Of a stretch of 28,999 nt of DNA, positions 17,726 through 27,782 are shown in pieces. The notes beneath the pieces were generated by a model that worked only from the letters and a program-made list of their open reading frames with translations, was not told the origin of the DNA and searched no databases. This stretch comes from Priapulus caudatus (Eukaryota; Priapulida; Priapulimorpha; Priapulimorphida; Priapulidae). A program made the position numbers and the translations under genes. Numbering within the stretch: the stretch's first letter is position 1; every line of letters starts with the position of its first letter. The stretch covers positions 1-28,999 of the forward strand of contig NW_014577395.1 in NCBI RefSeq assembly GCF_000485595.1, written 5' to 3'.

Positions 17726-18520
17726 CAGGGCAGATTTTAAACATTTTCTGAGGACATGGCCTGACGGAGCGATTGAAAAACTTTTTTGTTTCAGCGGTGA
17801 CTAGCATTTTTATGGCTTTATTGGAAGGACCATGAAATGTCCCTTCTGCTGACATGCGAAGAGTAAGTGTCGGATAACCTTTTGACCCTCAAGAGGAGGG
17901 TTAAACATGGATTTGTTTTACTGTTAGAAAGAATTTGACTGCCGGGTTTGCTAGTAGAATTATACATGCCTGGATGTACGAGGCTACAATGTCACAGTGA
18001 AATTTCAAAAGCTAAATTTGGTTGAAGAAGGTTATGCTCCTTAAATCGTATAATTTCTATGGCATTCTGTACTGTCAGTATTTTACATGTAACGTATGCC
18101 ACTGCCAGTGGCCACTTGCCAGTGCATGTGGTGGTGGTACTGTGTAGTTTTTGCCTGCGTTAATTAGTTACAGGTGGCAGCTCTCTATTGGCAGCCTGTA
18201 GGCTTGCGTAGGTAAATGGACGAGTGCTTACCTATTCTGTCTTGCAAATAGTGTTAGTTGCTACTTACGTTATGATGGGAGCTTCCATCGTTAATCTGAA
18301 GACACTTGAACGTACGCGCCATCTCGTGGCAACTTTCATAACGATCCCAACGAACATTCCTTTGAGAAGGTTCCTGATACCATACCCTGTGCCTTCCACT
18401 GGTTTTCGGCGTGTATGTGAACACATTTGGGACTAACAGGGTTTACTAGAATCCCACCACTCCACCACAGAGTCACCGCAGTAGACGTTAGATGAGCGCT
18501 GTCGCTCCGCGGCACTTGTT
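17726..18520. other. Intergenic region upstream of the zinc-finger gene
   Basis: No gene or clear mobile-element boundary is seen. Small inverted motifs such as gccactgccagtggc (near 18099) are present. Confidence 0.45.
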
Positions 18521-18523
18521 AAA

Positions 18524-18935
18524 TCTTTATTGCATGTACTTCAAATACAAATATAAAAATTTTAAATATATAAGTCAATGTTCATTAAAACTGGCGCCAA
18601 TCCCGAAAGACATCAAATTTACAACATGGCGAATGACGGCCATCTAGCGGTAGGAAAGTAAGACTCTGCTGCGTGCTCCGTCCATTGAGGTGTATTATTA
18701 TAATAACGTTTTATTATTTTATTATTATTATTATATCTTTATCGCATGTAATTGATATACAAATACATGTACTGAAGGCAGTCTTTTTCATGGAGAAAAA
18801 ATCTGATAGATGCAATAGTGTTGAGCGGTTAAAATAATAAAATATCTGAGCTAGTATTACAGTACAAAACAGCGTTATACAATGCAAAGAAAATATATAA
18901 TACAAAAACGACAGTTCATTAACGGTTGTTTTCAA
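18524..18935 (-). repeat. Two possible LINE 3' tails
   Basis: Read on the minus strand, TACATGCAATAAAGAT (near 18525-18540) and a close relative TACATGCGATAAAGAT (near 18733-18748) resemble the 3' terminal segment of a non-LTR element. The second is followed by ATA-rich repeats (18697-18734). No ORF2 similarity is visible, so this is tentative. Confidence 0.35.
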
Positions 18936-19326
18936 ATATTTAACGTTTAGGTTTCTGTTTTAAGGTTTACTTGCTTATTAGATGAAAATAAATACCTGGT
19001 AAAAACCCCGGCTTGTGGTCACTCCTAATCTGTGTACTTCATATGTTTTCAAAGAATTTAAGCAATTTCACACAATCCAGCCAAGTAACATCAGGTATTT
19101 CGAGCAGTGCTCTAGTTTCTTGGCAAATGTTAGCACTCGGTGAGGTCTCGTGGGCACTTAAAATTAACAGGAAAGACGTAGACTGTTGATTTTGCACACT
19201 TGAATCAGATTAGCTCTGTTCTGCATAGCTGTGGTGGTCCAGCAAATTCCTTGAAGATGGAATGTACATCAAATACAGTTGGTTATGCAGGTTATAAATT
19301 TCATATAAAATGTCTTTTGTTTGCAG

Positions 19327-19378
19327 AAATCTTCAATCGAATTCCTGACCATTAATCGCTTGGTAGTCTGTGGCTGCC
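19327..19378 (+). other. 5' UTR exon portion of the zinc-finger gene
   Basis: A good acceptor (tgtcttttgtttgcag) ends at 19326. The frame of the ATG at 19379 has stops at 19346 and 19364, so coding cannot extend upstream across this exon. An upstream non-coding exon is implied but not located. Confidence 0.55.
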
Positions 19379-20227
19379 ATGTCTGCATCTGGTGACCAAG
19401 AGGAGTACCTTACTGTTATACTCAGGGTGGTCGGTGGGGTAGCAGAAGAGTACCAGCACAGTTTGACTCTGCGGGTCGACTCCTTAGCTGTGCTGTTTTG
19501 TCCAGCATGCGGGAATTCGTTTGGCAACAAGCTGGACTACATCGGCCACATAAGGACGCACACGCTCGCCGCCAGTGGCCAACAGAGCAAGCCGATGCCG
19601 CTGCTGCAGCCTGTGCAGCTCGCAAAGCCTGTGAAGCGGCCCAACGCACAGCAGAACCCATTCGTGAGTCTCTCCGACATCATGCTCTACTCGGCGTACC
19701 AGGAACCGTCGAAGCGCGTGCGCGTGATGTCGGCGGCCAGCCCTGTGACGATGGACAACCCTTCCGCTGTCGCCGCGCCCACGTTCTCCACGTTGTCCGG
19801 CTTCGGCTCTACGCTGTCGGAGCCACATGCCGACCAATCGCACGGCTTCGTCGAGCAGCAGCCGCTGATGTCGCTGTCGCTGGACGACATCGCACTGGTG
19901 AATGCTGACCTCGACACCCCGCTGTCGCGCGCACTCTCGGAGATCTCCGACTACTCAGACCTGCAGAGCGTGCAGACGGACGTCTCGGGCTTGCAGGAGT
20001 CTGGAATCTTCCTGGGTGCGGCGGAGCACGGTTTCTCAGTCGATGCTGAAAAGAAGAAGCTGATCATCAATCTGCATCGGCTGCCGGAGGATGTCATTGA
20101 GAAGTTCAAGCAGCCACAGATGCCATCTGCACACTTTGCCCGGCAGCAGCAGCAGCAGCAGCTGGCGAGTGCATCCGATTTGCTGGTAACCGTGCAGCCG
20201 GCAGCACAGCCACATGTGGGGAACCAG
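19379..20227 (+). CDS. Zinc-finger gene, first coding exon
   Basis: The ATG is the first in frame after an in-frame stop. The exon encodes 283 residues, with a single finger FCPACGNSF...H...H at 40-61. It ends AACCAG|GTAAAC. It is markedly GC-rich compared with its introns, as expected for coding DNA. Unspliced reading would stop at 20293. Confidence 0.85.
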
Positions 20228-23005
20228 GTAAACTGTGGAGTTGACCTCACAACTTTGGGCATTGTGAGATGTTCGACACACCTGCTACAGTGAATGGCAG
20301 CTTTATTTGTACTTGATTTCCAAATAATTTACCTAACCCTAACTGTAACCCTAACCTTAGTCCTACCCTAATCCTTACCCAATAACCTAACTCTAACTGT
20401 AATTCTTAGTCAAGCGGTTATTCAGTGTGGCGGGTGTTTTGAAAGGCCAGTACCCATGATTTTTGTAGGTTGAGTAGGGTGATTTTGGTAATGCTAAAGT
20501 AAGTGGGAATACTGTGGGAATTTATGTATCATGTGTAACTGTAAGTGGGTGAATATGTCTGTAATGTGGTGTTTTACTCTGTTATGCACATGATTTCCTT
20601 GAAACAACTCTCTTGAAATGAATCTTATCTTAAATTAGCATGTGATCAAAATGAGTTCTATATAGGATTTTTGGACATCATATTTAGGCCAGGTAATGTA
20701 ATGTTCCTTATTACTTTGTTATGCTCTGTTGTGTGGGTTGTTTTGTTGATATTTTGTAATTAGCCATTACCTAGCTAAAAAAATTTAACCACCTCTGTTT
20801 GTAGGCCACACATACCAACAAGCCAGATACAATTTGCCAACAGTGCGGTAAGCTGTTCCAATACCGCATGGCCTTTTTGAAGCACATCCAGTCGTGTAAG
20901 ACGAATGGGCCATTCAAGTGCAAGATGTGCGGCATGCAATTCCCTGTGGGGTTGGAATTGCGCAAACACATGGACAACTACCACCGGGCTATGCCATTAC
21001 GCAAGAAGAAGGAAAGCATGAAAGGGAAAGTTGGAAGAGGCACATCATGCCAGCTCTGTGGAAAAGTTAGTAGTTCACTAAAATGCTTGATTCTTTACAT
21101 GTTAAGTAATTTAGCGATGTTTGTGTATAATCAGCGCACTATGGTTATAATGTGCCTAAAAATGTGCATAGAAGAACGGTAAGGCTGATTCATATCTAGG
21201 ACGAATCTTAGTTATCAGATTTTAATTTTTTCACAATATTTTTAAACAGCAAAACTACCTGAATGTATCATTTATATTTATACGTTAGAATGCCAGGTTC
21301 TGCGTTTCAACCTGTCACATAGGTAATGCAGAAGGGAGCGCTACTAGCACACCTCAGCGAACATTCAGAGATGAACAGCGATCCTCAGAAGTCATTAACC
21401 TCTACCTACAAGTTGGTGGACGCGCCGCCCGCCATACCTTTAGAGCCTGAAGTGATCACCTCGGCGGAAGGCGGGCACATCGATGAGTCGGTCCAGGAGA
21501 CCGTCGAGCGGTTGTTCAACGACTATCGCTTCGAAGTCGAAGAATCACGGCCTGGCGCAGGTACAGTCACTGAGGAGAGTGCGGCCGGTGGTTCGATCTT
21601 CCACTGCAGGCCGTGCGAGCTGGGATTCGATGCGGCTCAATTGTTCTACGACCACTGCCTCGCGCACACTGACGCGCGCTGTCCCATCTGCGAGCGATCG
21701 TTGCCCGACGGCGCCCGGCTGCGGCAGCACGTTCACCGGCACATTGCCTGCCACCGCTGCAGCGTGTGCTCGCTGCTGTTCCCCGGAGCGCTCGCACGAG
21801 ACACACACGCCACGGTGGAGCACCTGGTCGCTACGGCAACGCGGCGCGTCGACTGCCACGAGTGCAACACGGCATTTGCTGACGATGAGAGCTATATGTC
21901 TCACGTCGTGCGCTGCCACAACCTGCAGCCAAAGATTCCGCTGATGAAAACGGCTGCCACCGCCGCAATCGGAAAACCCTGCGGTGATGGGAGCCTGGTG
22001 AACAGTGGACAACAGATGACCGTGACAAACGGAGAACAACAGATGACTGTTGCAGATGCAGGACAGCAGATGACCATGACAGACGGAGAACGGATGATCA
22101 TGACAGACGGAGGACAGGTCACTGTGACAGACGGAGGACAGATGATGGTTGTGACAGACGGAGGACAGATGACCGTGACAGACGGAGGACAGATGACAAT
22201 GACAGATGGAGGACAGATGACCATGACAGACGGAGGACAGCAGATGATTGTAACAAATGGAAGACAGCAGATGGCTGCAGCAGAGGAAGTGCAGCAGGTG
22301 ACCGGAATGGCAGCAGCAGTGTCAGACGCTAGTCATCCCCATCACCGCTGCCAGCAGTGCGGTGCCACGTTCAAGTCGAAGGTGCGTTACAACACGCATC
22401 TCGCCAAGGTTCACCAGCAGCAGCCGTACAAGTGCACGCTGTGCTGCCACGCACTCGAGACGAAGACCGACTATGTCGCGCACCTCTCCGCACACGCGAG
22501 CGACGGGTCACCGGTCGGCGATGGCTCGAACGGCGGCGGTGGCTTCAGCTGCTACGTGTGCGCGCGCGAGTACGGTGTCGCGTCCAAGTGCCAGCAGCAC
22601 CTGTTCCGGGCGCACGGCGTCAAGCCCTACCTCTGCCAGCTGTGCGGTGAACACCTCGAGCACATCAACGACCTGCTCTTCCACCTCGACAACCACAGCA
22701 AGGAGAACACGACGGCCGCTGAGGGCGCCCCCGTTGAAATCGCACCGAGCGTCCCACCTGGCGGCGCCACCGTCACCGTCGAAACGTCGGAGTCGTCGGC
22801 TGCGAGGACAGCGGCGGCGGCGGGTGGACAACGGGGCTTCCTTGAGAAGTACATGGACTTCAGTAATCGCGGCAGTGACGAGGACATTCTCAGCCAGCTG
22901 TCGTTGAACCCGGCAAGCCTGGCGAGTCTTGGAGCGAGCGGCGACCTTGACCTGCACATGGAAGTCGAGTCAGATACGGAGGCTGAGTGGCAGGAGCACG
23001 GGTGA
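19379..23005 (+). CDS. Multi-C2H2 zinc-finger protein, about 930 aa
   Basis: Three exons (19379-20227, 20805-21065, 21323-23005) join in phase 0 with GT-AG introns; I cannot assign an orthologue. Finger 1 (C41, C44, H57, H61) is near the N-terminus. A low-complexity region follows with a six-Gln tract and acidic SLDDIAL/ISDYSDLQ patches. Exon 2 gives a C2HC finger (C294, C297, H310, C314), a C2H2 finger (C322, C325, H338, H343) and the start of another (C365, C368) completed by H380 and H384 in exon 3. Exon 3 adds four fingers at about 465-569, a repeat spacer of about 90 residues and four more at 713-828. The tail ends in an acidic EVESDTEAEWQEH. Twelve fingers and no KRAB, BTB or SET domain suggest a nuclear nucleic-acid-binding regulator; target and partners are unknown. 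Confidence 0.85.
20144..20161 (+). repeat. (CAG)6 coding polyglutamine tract
   Basis: Six pure CAG codons within exon 1 of the zinc-finger gene encode Gln residues. Pure codon use means it may vary in length between individuals. Confidence 0.9.
20325..20405. repeat. Degenerate telomere-like (CTAACC)n tract in intron
   Basis: A run of ctaaccctaactgtaaccct-type units lies in intron 1 of the zinc-finger gene (20228-20804). It has no inverted arms like those seen in the other telomere-like elements of this window. Confidence 0.75.
20805..21065 (+). CDS. Zinc-finger gene, second coding exon
   Basis: The acceptor is cctctgtttgtag|GCCACA and the donor GGAAAA|GTTAGT. It encodes ICQQCGKLFQYRMAFLKHIQ followed by FKCKMCGMQFPVGLELRKHM, then a Lys-rich linker and CQLCGK of the next finger. 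Its continuing open frame past the donor contains no finger residues, supporting splicing. Confidence 0.85.
21323..23005 (+). CDS. Zinc-finger gene, last coding exon
   Basis: The acceptor is cctgtcacatag|GTAATG, phase 0. The junction completes CQLCGK|VMQKGALLAHLSEH, a finger with 11 residues between Cys and His rather than the usual 12. Eight further fingers follow in two groups of four. The stop is TGA at 23003. Confidence 0.88.
   Translation, partial: VMQKGALLAHLSEHSEMNSDPQKSLTSTYKLVDAPPAIPLEPEVITSAEGGHIDESVQETVERLFNDYRFEVEESRPGAGTVTEESAAGGSIFHCRPCELGFDAAQLFYDHCLAHTDARCPICERSLPDGARLRQHVHRHIACHRCSVCSLLFPGALARDTHATVEHLVATATRRVDCHECNTAFADDESYMSHVVRCHNLQPKIPLMKTAATAAIGKPCGDGSLVNSGQQMTVTNGEQQMTVADAGQQMTMTDGERMIMTDGGQVTVTDGGQMMVVTDGGQMTVTDGGQMTMTDGGQMTMTDGGQQMIVTNGRQQMAAAEEVQQVTGMAAAVSDASHPHHRCQQCGATFKSKVRYNTHLAKVHQQQPYKCTLCCHALETKTDYVAHLSAHASDGSPVGDGSNGGGGFSCYVCAREYGVASKCQQHLFRAHGVKPYLCQLCGEHLEHINDLLFHLDNHSKENTTAAEGAPVEIAPSVPPGGATVTVETSESSAARTAAAAGGQRGFLEKYMDFSNRGSDEDILSQLSLNPASLASLGASGDLDLHMEVESDTEAEWQEHG
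22010..22273 (+). repeat. 24-bp coding minisatellite in the zinc-finger exon
   Basis: About eleven imperfect units encode eight-residue repeats of the type GGQMTVTD, with variants carrying QQ or an extra residue. The central units (about 22110-22240) are nearly identical at DNA level (ggacagatgac.gtgacagac), indicating recent expansion or homogenisation. It separates two clusters of four fingers. Confidence 0.9.
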
Positions 23006-23059
23006 TGCCGCAGCTAATGTCGTGTCGGCAACGCGACTCGCCCGCGGTGAAGCACGGAG

Positions 23060-23690
23060 CGCGGTCAGAGTGAGGATGGTCGCGAGAATGTCCGCGGTTT
23101 GCTCTGGTTAACCTCGAGAACTCATTTCTGGAGTTATATTCCAGATTGATTCCAGATTCTGGATTCTGCTATTTGCTGGCGTGTGGAGTCTGGTCGGAGC
23201 ACGGCGGTTACCACACGAATGTCACATCTGCAAGGTAGAGTTGCTGCCGTTTCCTGGGGTAAACCAGATTTCTGGAATTTTTCCGGGTTGATTCGAGATT
23301 CCAGATTCAGCGGTTTGCGAGAGTATGTAGTCTGGTTCAGGATGACTGCATGAATGTTACATCGGTGAGAGAAAAGGGTCTGCAGTTAGGCGGGGTAAAC
23401 ATCAAGTGAATTTCAGGAATTATTAAGGGTTAATTCAAGATTCTGCAGTTTACTGGAGAATGGAGTGCGGTGTCACAGCATGGATGATCAATGTGCATCA
23501 TCCAATCGGCGATAGAAAGTATCCACAGTTTGTCTGGCAGACCTCAACCAGATTTCCAGATTGTTTCAAGGTTCTGCGATTCACTGGGCATTGATGACCG
23601 CTGCGACTGCACTGTGAAATTTACACTCTGGTGGGTGTGTTGTGAGCTGGTGCCACACACGAATTCGGTGCGCAGTGAATGTAGGCTATT
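23060..23690 (+). repeat. Degenerate ~140-bp tandem repeat downstream of the zinc-finger stop
   Basis: Units begin ttgattccagattct (23146), ttgattcgagattcc (23288), ttaattcaagattct (23430) and ttgtttcaaggttct (23561), spaced 142, 142 and 131 bp. Each also carries a gtctgg/gtgcgg plus atgaatgt-type block and a ggtaaac.ca-type block in the same order. A partial unit may precede 23146 and reach back nearly to the stop codon. It probably lies in the 3' UTR. Confidence 0.75.
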
Positions 23691-24110
23691 GATCGCTGGA
23701 TGATGGACTAGACAACGGCATGATATACGAAGACGGATCATGACTTTGATGCGATCGACAGCGGTTGAGGAGAAGAAACGTGTTGCTTCCACAATTCTGT
23801 AAATAGAATTTGTTAAAAGTGCTCTGTAGAAGCCAGCTAATACAAGACTGTGATTTTACTTCTTTGTGATGAACTGGGGGACTGGTTCTGTTCTCTGGGA
23901 TTGGAATCAAATGACTATTCTGGTTACTAGCTACACGATAAGTTGCATTATGACGTGCGAGGGAACACACCTGTGGCCGTAAGGTCGCTTAGGGGCTCTT
24001 CACATATGTCAGGGAATGACCGGCTTGCCAATGTTGACAACACAAATGCTACAGTAAGTACATAGGCGTTTTTGTGCATGAAAATGTTATATGTGTTATA
24101 ACATTAGGAT

Positions 24111-24116
24111 ATTAAA
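24111..24116 (+). other. Candidate poly(A) signal ATTAAA for the zinc-finger gene
   Basis: No AATAAA occurs in the first kilobase after the stop; ATTAAA here is followed shortly by a GT-rich tract, a usual cleavage-site context. It would imply a 3' UTR of about 1.1 kb. Chance occurrence is possible. Confidence 0.35.
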
Positions 24117-24155
24117 CTGTGTAGCTTTAATACGAGCCTGCGCACATGGGTTGTT

Positions 24156-24185
24156 GGTGTGTGTGTGTGTCTGTGTTTGTGTGTG

Positions 24186-24217
<32 letters not shown>

Positions 24218-24241
24218 TGCGTGCGTGTGTGTGCATGTGTG
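24156..24241. repeat. (GT)n/(GTGC)n microsatellite
   Basis: Pure GT runs with GTGC units inside, ending in gtgtgtgcatgtgtg. Confidence 0.95.
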
Positions 24242-24299
24242 AGCAGGGGGATTCGTGGGTGTGCGCATATAAATTATCATGCTTTATTATTGTCACCCA

Positions 24300-26350
24300 T
24301 TTAGTTGTGTACTAAGGAAAATAATGTTGGTATAGGTTAAAATAGCTATGAAAAATCTTCCCCATAGATGGCAGCAGCTCTGAAGATGTATCATTTAAGT
24401 ATTATTTCAATGTTATACTAATGTAAATATGTGATGCAGTTTTAGAATTAGCTAATTATTCCACACTTACAAATATATGTTGTAGGTAATAACCCAGTTT
24501 CCCTACCTGTATGCTCTTTTATTTAACTTGGGTTTATTACTTTTTGCCTTGTAATGTGTAGCTGGTTAAAAAAATTATTATAACTAGCAAACAAGTAATG
24601 AACATAGTGTCATTAGTGTGGTAATTGGAGCAATGACGCTAATGTGTATGTTTCACTCCATAGCACAAAATTATGCCAATAGTTTGATGACACGCGATAG
24701 TATGGGGAGTTGTCGCTACTGATGTGTGGCAGCTGATATGCATGAAATACTCTGTGGAATGCAAGCCCCTTAGACACGCCCTCACTTAACTACTGCATGA
24801 ACTTACAGAACAGGCGAGAAGATAGGGCCCAGTCCAAGAGCCGGTATACTCACGCCTGGAAGACCTGCGGTGCGTGCGCGTGTGTGTGTGCAAAGAGGGA
24901 ACGGCCCAGTAGTGTGTCTATGTGCATTTGCGGAATACACGCCCTAGCTCATCTGCACGTCGCATACTCCCACACTGCTCCAGGTATTGTCTTACATTAT
25001 CTATTATATTACTATCCTGAGTTAAGATAATAAGGGATTAGGATTAGGATGAATAAAATTGCAACATTTTGTTGCAATGGTCACTGTAGATCTTTAGTTT
25101 ATGGATATTTTGCGGCATACCCCTAGTGAGGTTCTAATAAATGTACTGCTGCATTGTGCGATCGTATACATGACCTGCCGTCTTTATGTACATTATCGGC
25201 ATATACGTGTCTTTCGTTACATTACTTTATTTTGCTTGTGTATATATATATATATATGTTAGTTTGTGTTCATTTTGATCCATATATATCATCTGTCGTC
25301 TCTGGCCCTCATCAGTTTTCTAGTGCAGCCTATATTGTTTTTCTCTGTTGTTTGGCTATTACTGTTGCAGCTGTGCATTTCAGATTGTTCTTGCAGTAAT
25401 GGCTACTGCGTGAACTCCTCTTTTATGCTATCAAGAGTTCATAATAGTGTTTATTATGGACTCCTGATGCTATGCGTCCCATAATATATATGACATTGAT
25501 GTGCAGTCTTTGTCTTTATGCTACTTGCATTCATTGTCTCTCCTCTACCTATTACTATATTACGCTAGTATTAGTATTACTATATTACCCTAATATTACT
25601 CATGCTACCTTTCCTACTTTCTTGTAATAAATAACGTAGAAATCACACAGTAAACTAATGTTTAGTAAAACATGATCAGCCTACCATGTAGGTTGGTTAA
25701 ACCCTTCAATTTGGGTTTTTTGGTTTCCAGTGGATTCTTTCTGTATGCTGATTTCTGCTCCTGTTTTTCTTATTTATTTTCATTAAAAATTGATGGAAAT
25801 ATTGCAGCGGTTCACACTGTACAGTTAGTGTGCCCTGCTTCAACTAATATTCTTCAAATTCATGGGTTTATGCCATCTTACATATGGTGTTAGTGTCCAT
25901 GGTTTTAGCATTTAATTTCAGCATAAAAATTAAATAGATATCAGACCATCGCAGAAGCATTTTCCCTGTCAGTTAGCATGAGACTAGGTGAGATATCGGG
26001 GCTCATCTCGTAGGCAGGAAAAACGTTCCCCTAATAAAACTCGTATAGATGCCATTAACCGGCTAAAAAATAAGTTCCTATGAGGGTGCCTAGCACACTG
26101 CATGGGTTGTGACAAACAGTGGTTGTAGCAGACTACCTAGCACTCTAGTGCTACTTACTCTTGATTACTATACTCCATTCCTAAAGGCACGCGAGAGAGC
26201 CTTACTACAGCAAAAGTATCAGTGTTTAAGTGGGCACTTACTTTCACGGGGTCGAGCAGTGGCATGCGGTCCAACTTGTTATGGGAGGGGGGGGGTGCCA
26301 TGGAACTTGTCACACTGCCTGCCTGCAGGGTTAATGTGTACTTTTCCGCA
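24300..26350. other. Intergenic region, no gene supported
   Basis: About 2 kb of AT-rich DNA. Short open frames (for example 24797-25030, 25154-25399, 25672-25893 and 26109-26390) have no conserved motifs, convincing splice sites or coding-like composition. A short TA run occurs at about 25241-25256. A poly-G run (about 26285-26294) is present. Confidence 0.5.
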
Positions 26351-26351
26351 A

Positions 26352-26454
26352 GCACTCATGACACACGGCAGACGGCCAGGTATACTTTAATGTCCTGCAC
26401 TCATGACACACGGCAGACGGCCAGGTATAGGTACACAGGTGTCCTGCACTCACA
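26352..26454. repeat. 45-49-bp minisatellite, about 2.2 copies
   Basis: gcactcatgacacacggcag plus acggccaggtata occurs at 26352 and again at 26397. A third partial copy (gcactcac) starts at 26446. Confidence 0.9.
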
Positions 26455-26559
26455 TTGAGAAACAATTTATTTCTAATTTTAAAAGTTGCATGCTGTTTTA
26501 TTTGTGTTTTTATTCTGTCATTACCTGTCCAAATACATTCGTCTAGTTAGAAATTATTT

Positions 26560-26779
26560 CGTTCGATTTCTCTCTCTCTTACTCTTTCTTCTTCCCTCCT
26601 CTCTCCTTCCCTCCTTCTCCCTCTTCCTCTCCCTATCCTTCTCTCTTTTTCTTCCACCGCTTTGCCTCACCCTCTCTGTATCTATCTATCTATCTATCTA
26701 TCTAATCTATCTAGATATCTATCTATCTATCTATCTATATCTATCTATCCACCCATCCATCCATCTACAAATCATAGTG

Positions 26780-26838
<59 letters not shown>

Positions 26839-26915
26839 ATATCTATCTATCTATCTTTCTTTCTTTCTCTTTTTTCTCTTCCTCTCCCGCTCCCTCCCCC
26901 TCTCTATATCTTTAT
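26560..26915. repeat. Polypyrimidine and tetranucleotide repeat cluster
   Basis: A CT-rich tract (26566-26675) is followed by (ATCT)n at about 26679-26755, (CCAT)n briefly, (GTCT)n at 26777-26832 and CT-rich DNA again. Strand asymmetry is strong. The long Leu/Ser-rich open frames through it are not genes. Confidence 0.93.
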
Positions 26916-26959
26916 AGAGCAATGTTAATTAGCCTACTGCAAAGGTTTGCTGCGTATTA

Positions 26960-27002
26960 TCAAGAGTAGATAATGAAAACAAAATGTTATTATCTACTCT
27001 TG
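26960..27002. repeat. Hairpin with 14-bp perfect arms
   Basis: caagagtagataat and attatctactcttg are exact inverted copies separated by a short AT-rich loop. Confidence 0.75.
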
Positions 27003-27311
27003 GTATTATCAAGAACCGAAATGGGGGTGCTAAGTCACTCACGTCTCCTTCGTTTGCACACATTTAAATGATCGTATTTGCCTGGCACATATCAGCCGCA
27101 ATACGTACGTTGTATGTAGAGTCTCAACCACAACGCCCTCGTTATTAGCTGCGTCCGGCCGCTTAGCAGTGTATGGTAAAGCAGTAAGCCATTTACTCGG
27201 CCCTCCGTAATTCATAACACTTGCATGGAGGGGGGTCTGGAATGTTTTCGTGGGTAAGCTGATCCACACACGCCGTGTAAGCCTCAGCGTTGTTGCTAAT
27301 CGCGTGCAGTA

Positions 27312-27358
27312 ACGTAGTGAGTGAGGGATGGAGGGAGGGATGGAGGGAGGGAGGGAGA
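27312..27358. repeat. GGGA/GGAT purine-rich microsatellite
   Basis: Repeats of ggatggagggaggg. The clustered G-triplets on the plus strand could form a G-quadruplex. Confidence 0.8.
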
Positions 27359-27504
27359 CGCGGCACACGCTAGCTGTGCCGATGTTGGCTTCTACAGGCA
27401 CCACGCACAGTGCTCATCGTTATCGTATCTAATTATAGCCACTCATCTCACAGTGTAGCAAAAATCGTTGTGATGCTAGGGAGTGCCGAATCGGCTACCC
27501 CACA

Positions 27505-27602
27505 CACGTGTGCGTGCGTGCGTGCGTGTGTGTGCGCGTACTTGTGTGATACGTGCGTGTGTGTGTGCGCGTGCGTGCGTGCGTGCGTGCGTGCGTGTGT
27601 GG
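27505..27602. repeat. (GTGC)n/(GT)n microsatellite
   Basis: Two runs of gcgtgcgt and gtgtgt separated by a short unique piece (27538-27552). Confidence 0.92.
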
Positions 27603-27710
27603 ACAAATTCATGTACTCGCAGTGCGAAAACGAGGTGATGTGGATCTTACCTTGATGTCCATGGAGCTATTGTAGGAGCTGATAAATGAGCACATCCGTA
27701 GTGCGATGTA

Positions 27711-27781
27711 TATCAGAAGTAGATAGTAGGGATTATATATATAGAATATAGATAGATTCCCTATTATCTACTTCTGATGTA
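27711..27781. repeat. Long hairpin with 21-bp arms
   Basis: The left arm atcagaagtagatagtaggg and right arm ccctattatctacttctgat pair over 21 positions with a single G-U in RNA form. The loop is AT-rich and about 25 bases. The shape is similar to a pre-miRNA, but it may equally be a tiny foldback transposon. Confidence 0.75.
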
Positions 27782-27782
27782 T

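Noticed and set aside
20325-20405. Telomere-like tract as evidence for a chromosome end or fusion
   Set aside because: Units are degenerate, lie inside a gene's intron, and several comparable tracts occur in mobile elements across the window.
19422-22959. Many long open frames antisense or out of frame to the zinc-finger exons
   Set aside because: They shadow GC-rich coding sequence; only the called frame contains Cys/His finger spacing and is compatible with splicing.
25154-25484. Leu/Val-rich small open frames suggesting a membrane protein
   Set aside because: Short, AT-rich, no conserved motif, no splice or start context, and several overlapping frames are equally hydrophobic.
26486-26928. 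143-codon hydrophobic open frame that looks like a membrane protein
   Set aside because: It is a product of CT, ATCT and GTCT repeats; no unique segment has protein-like features.
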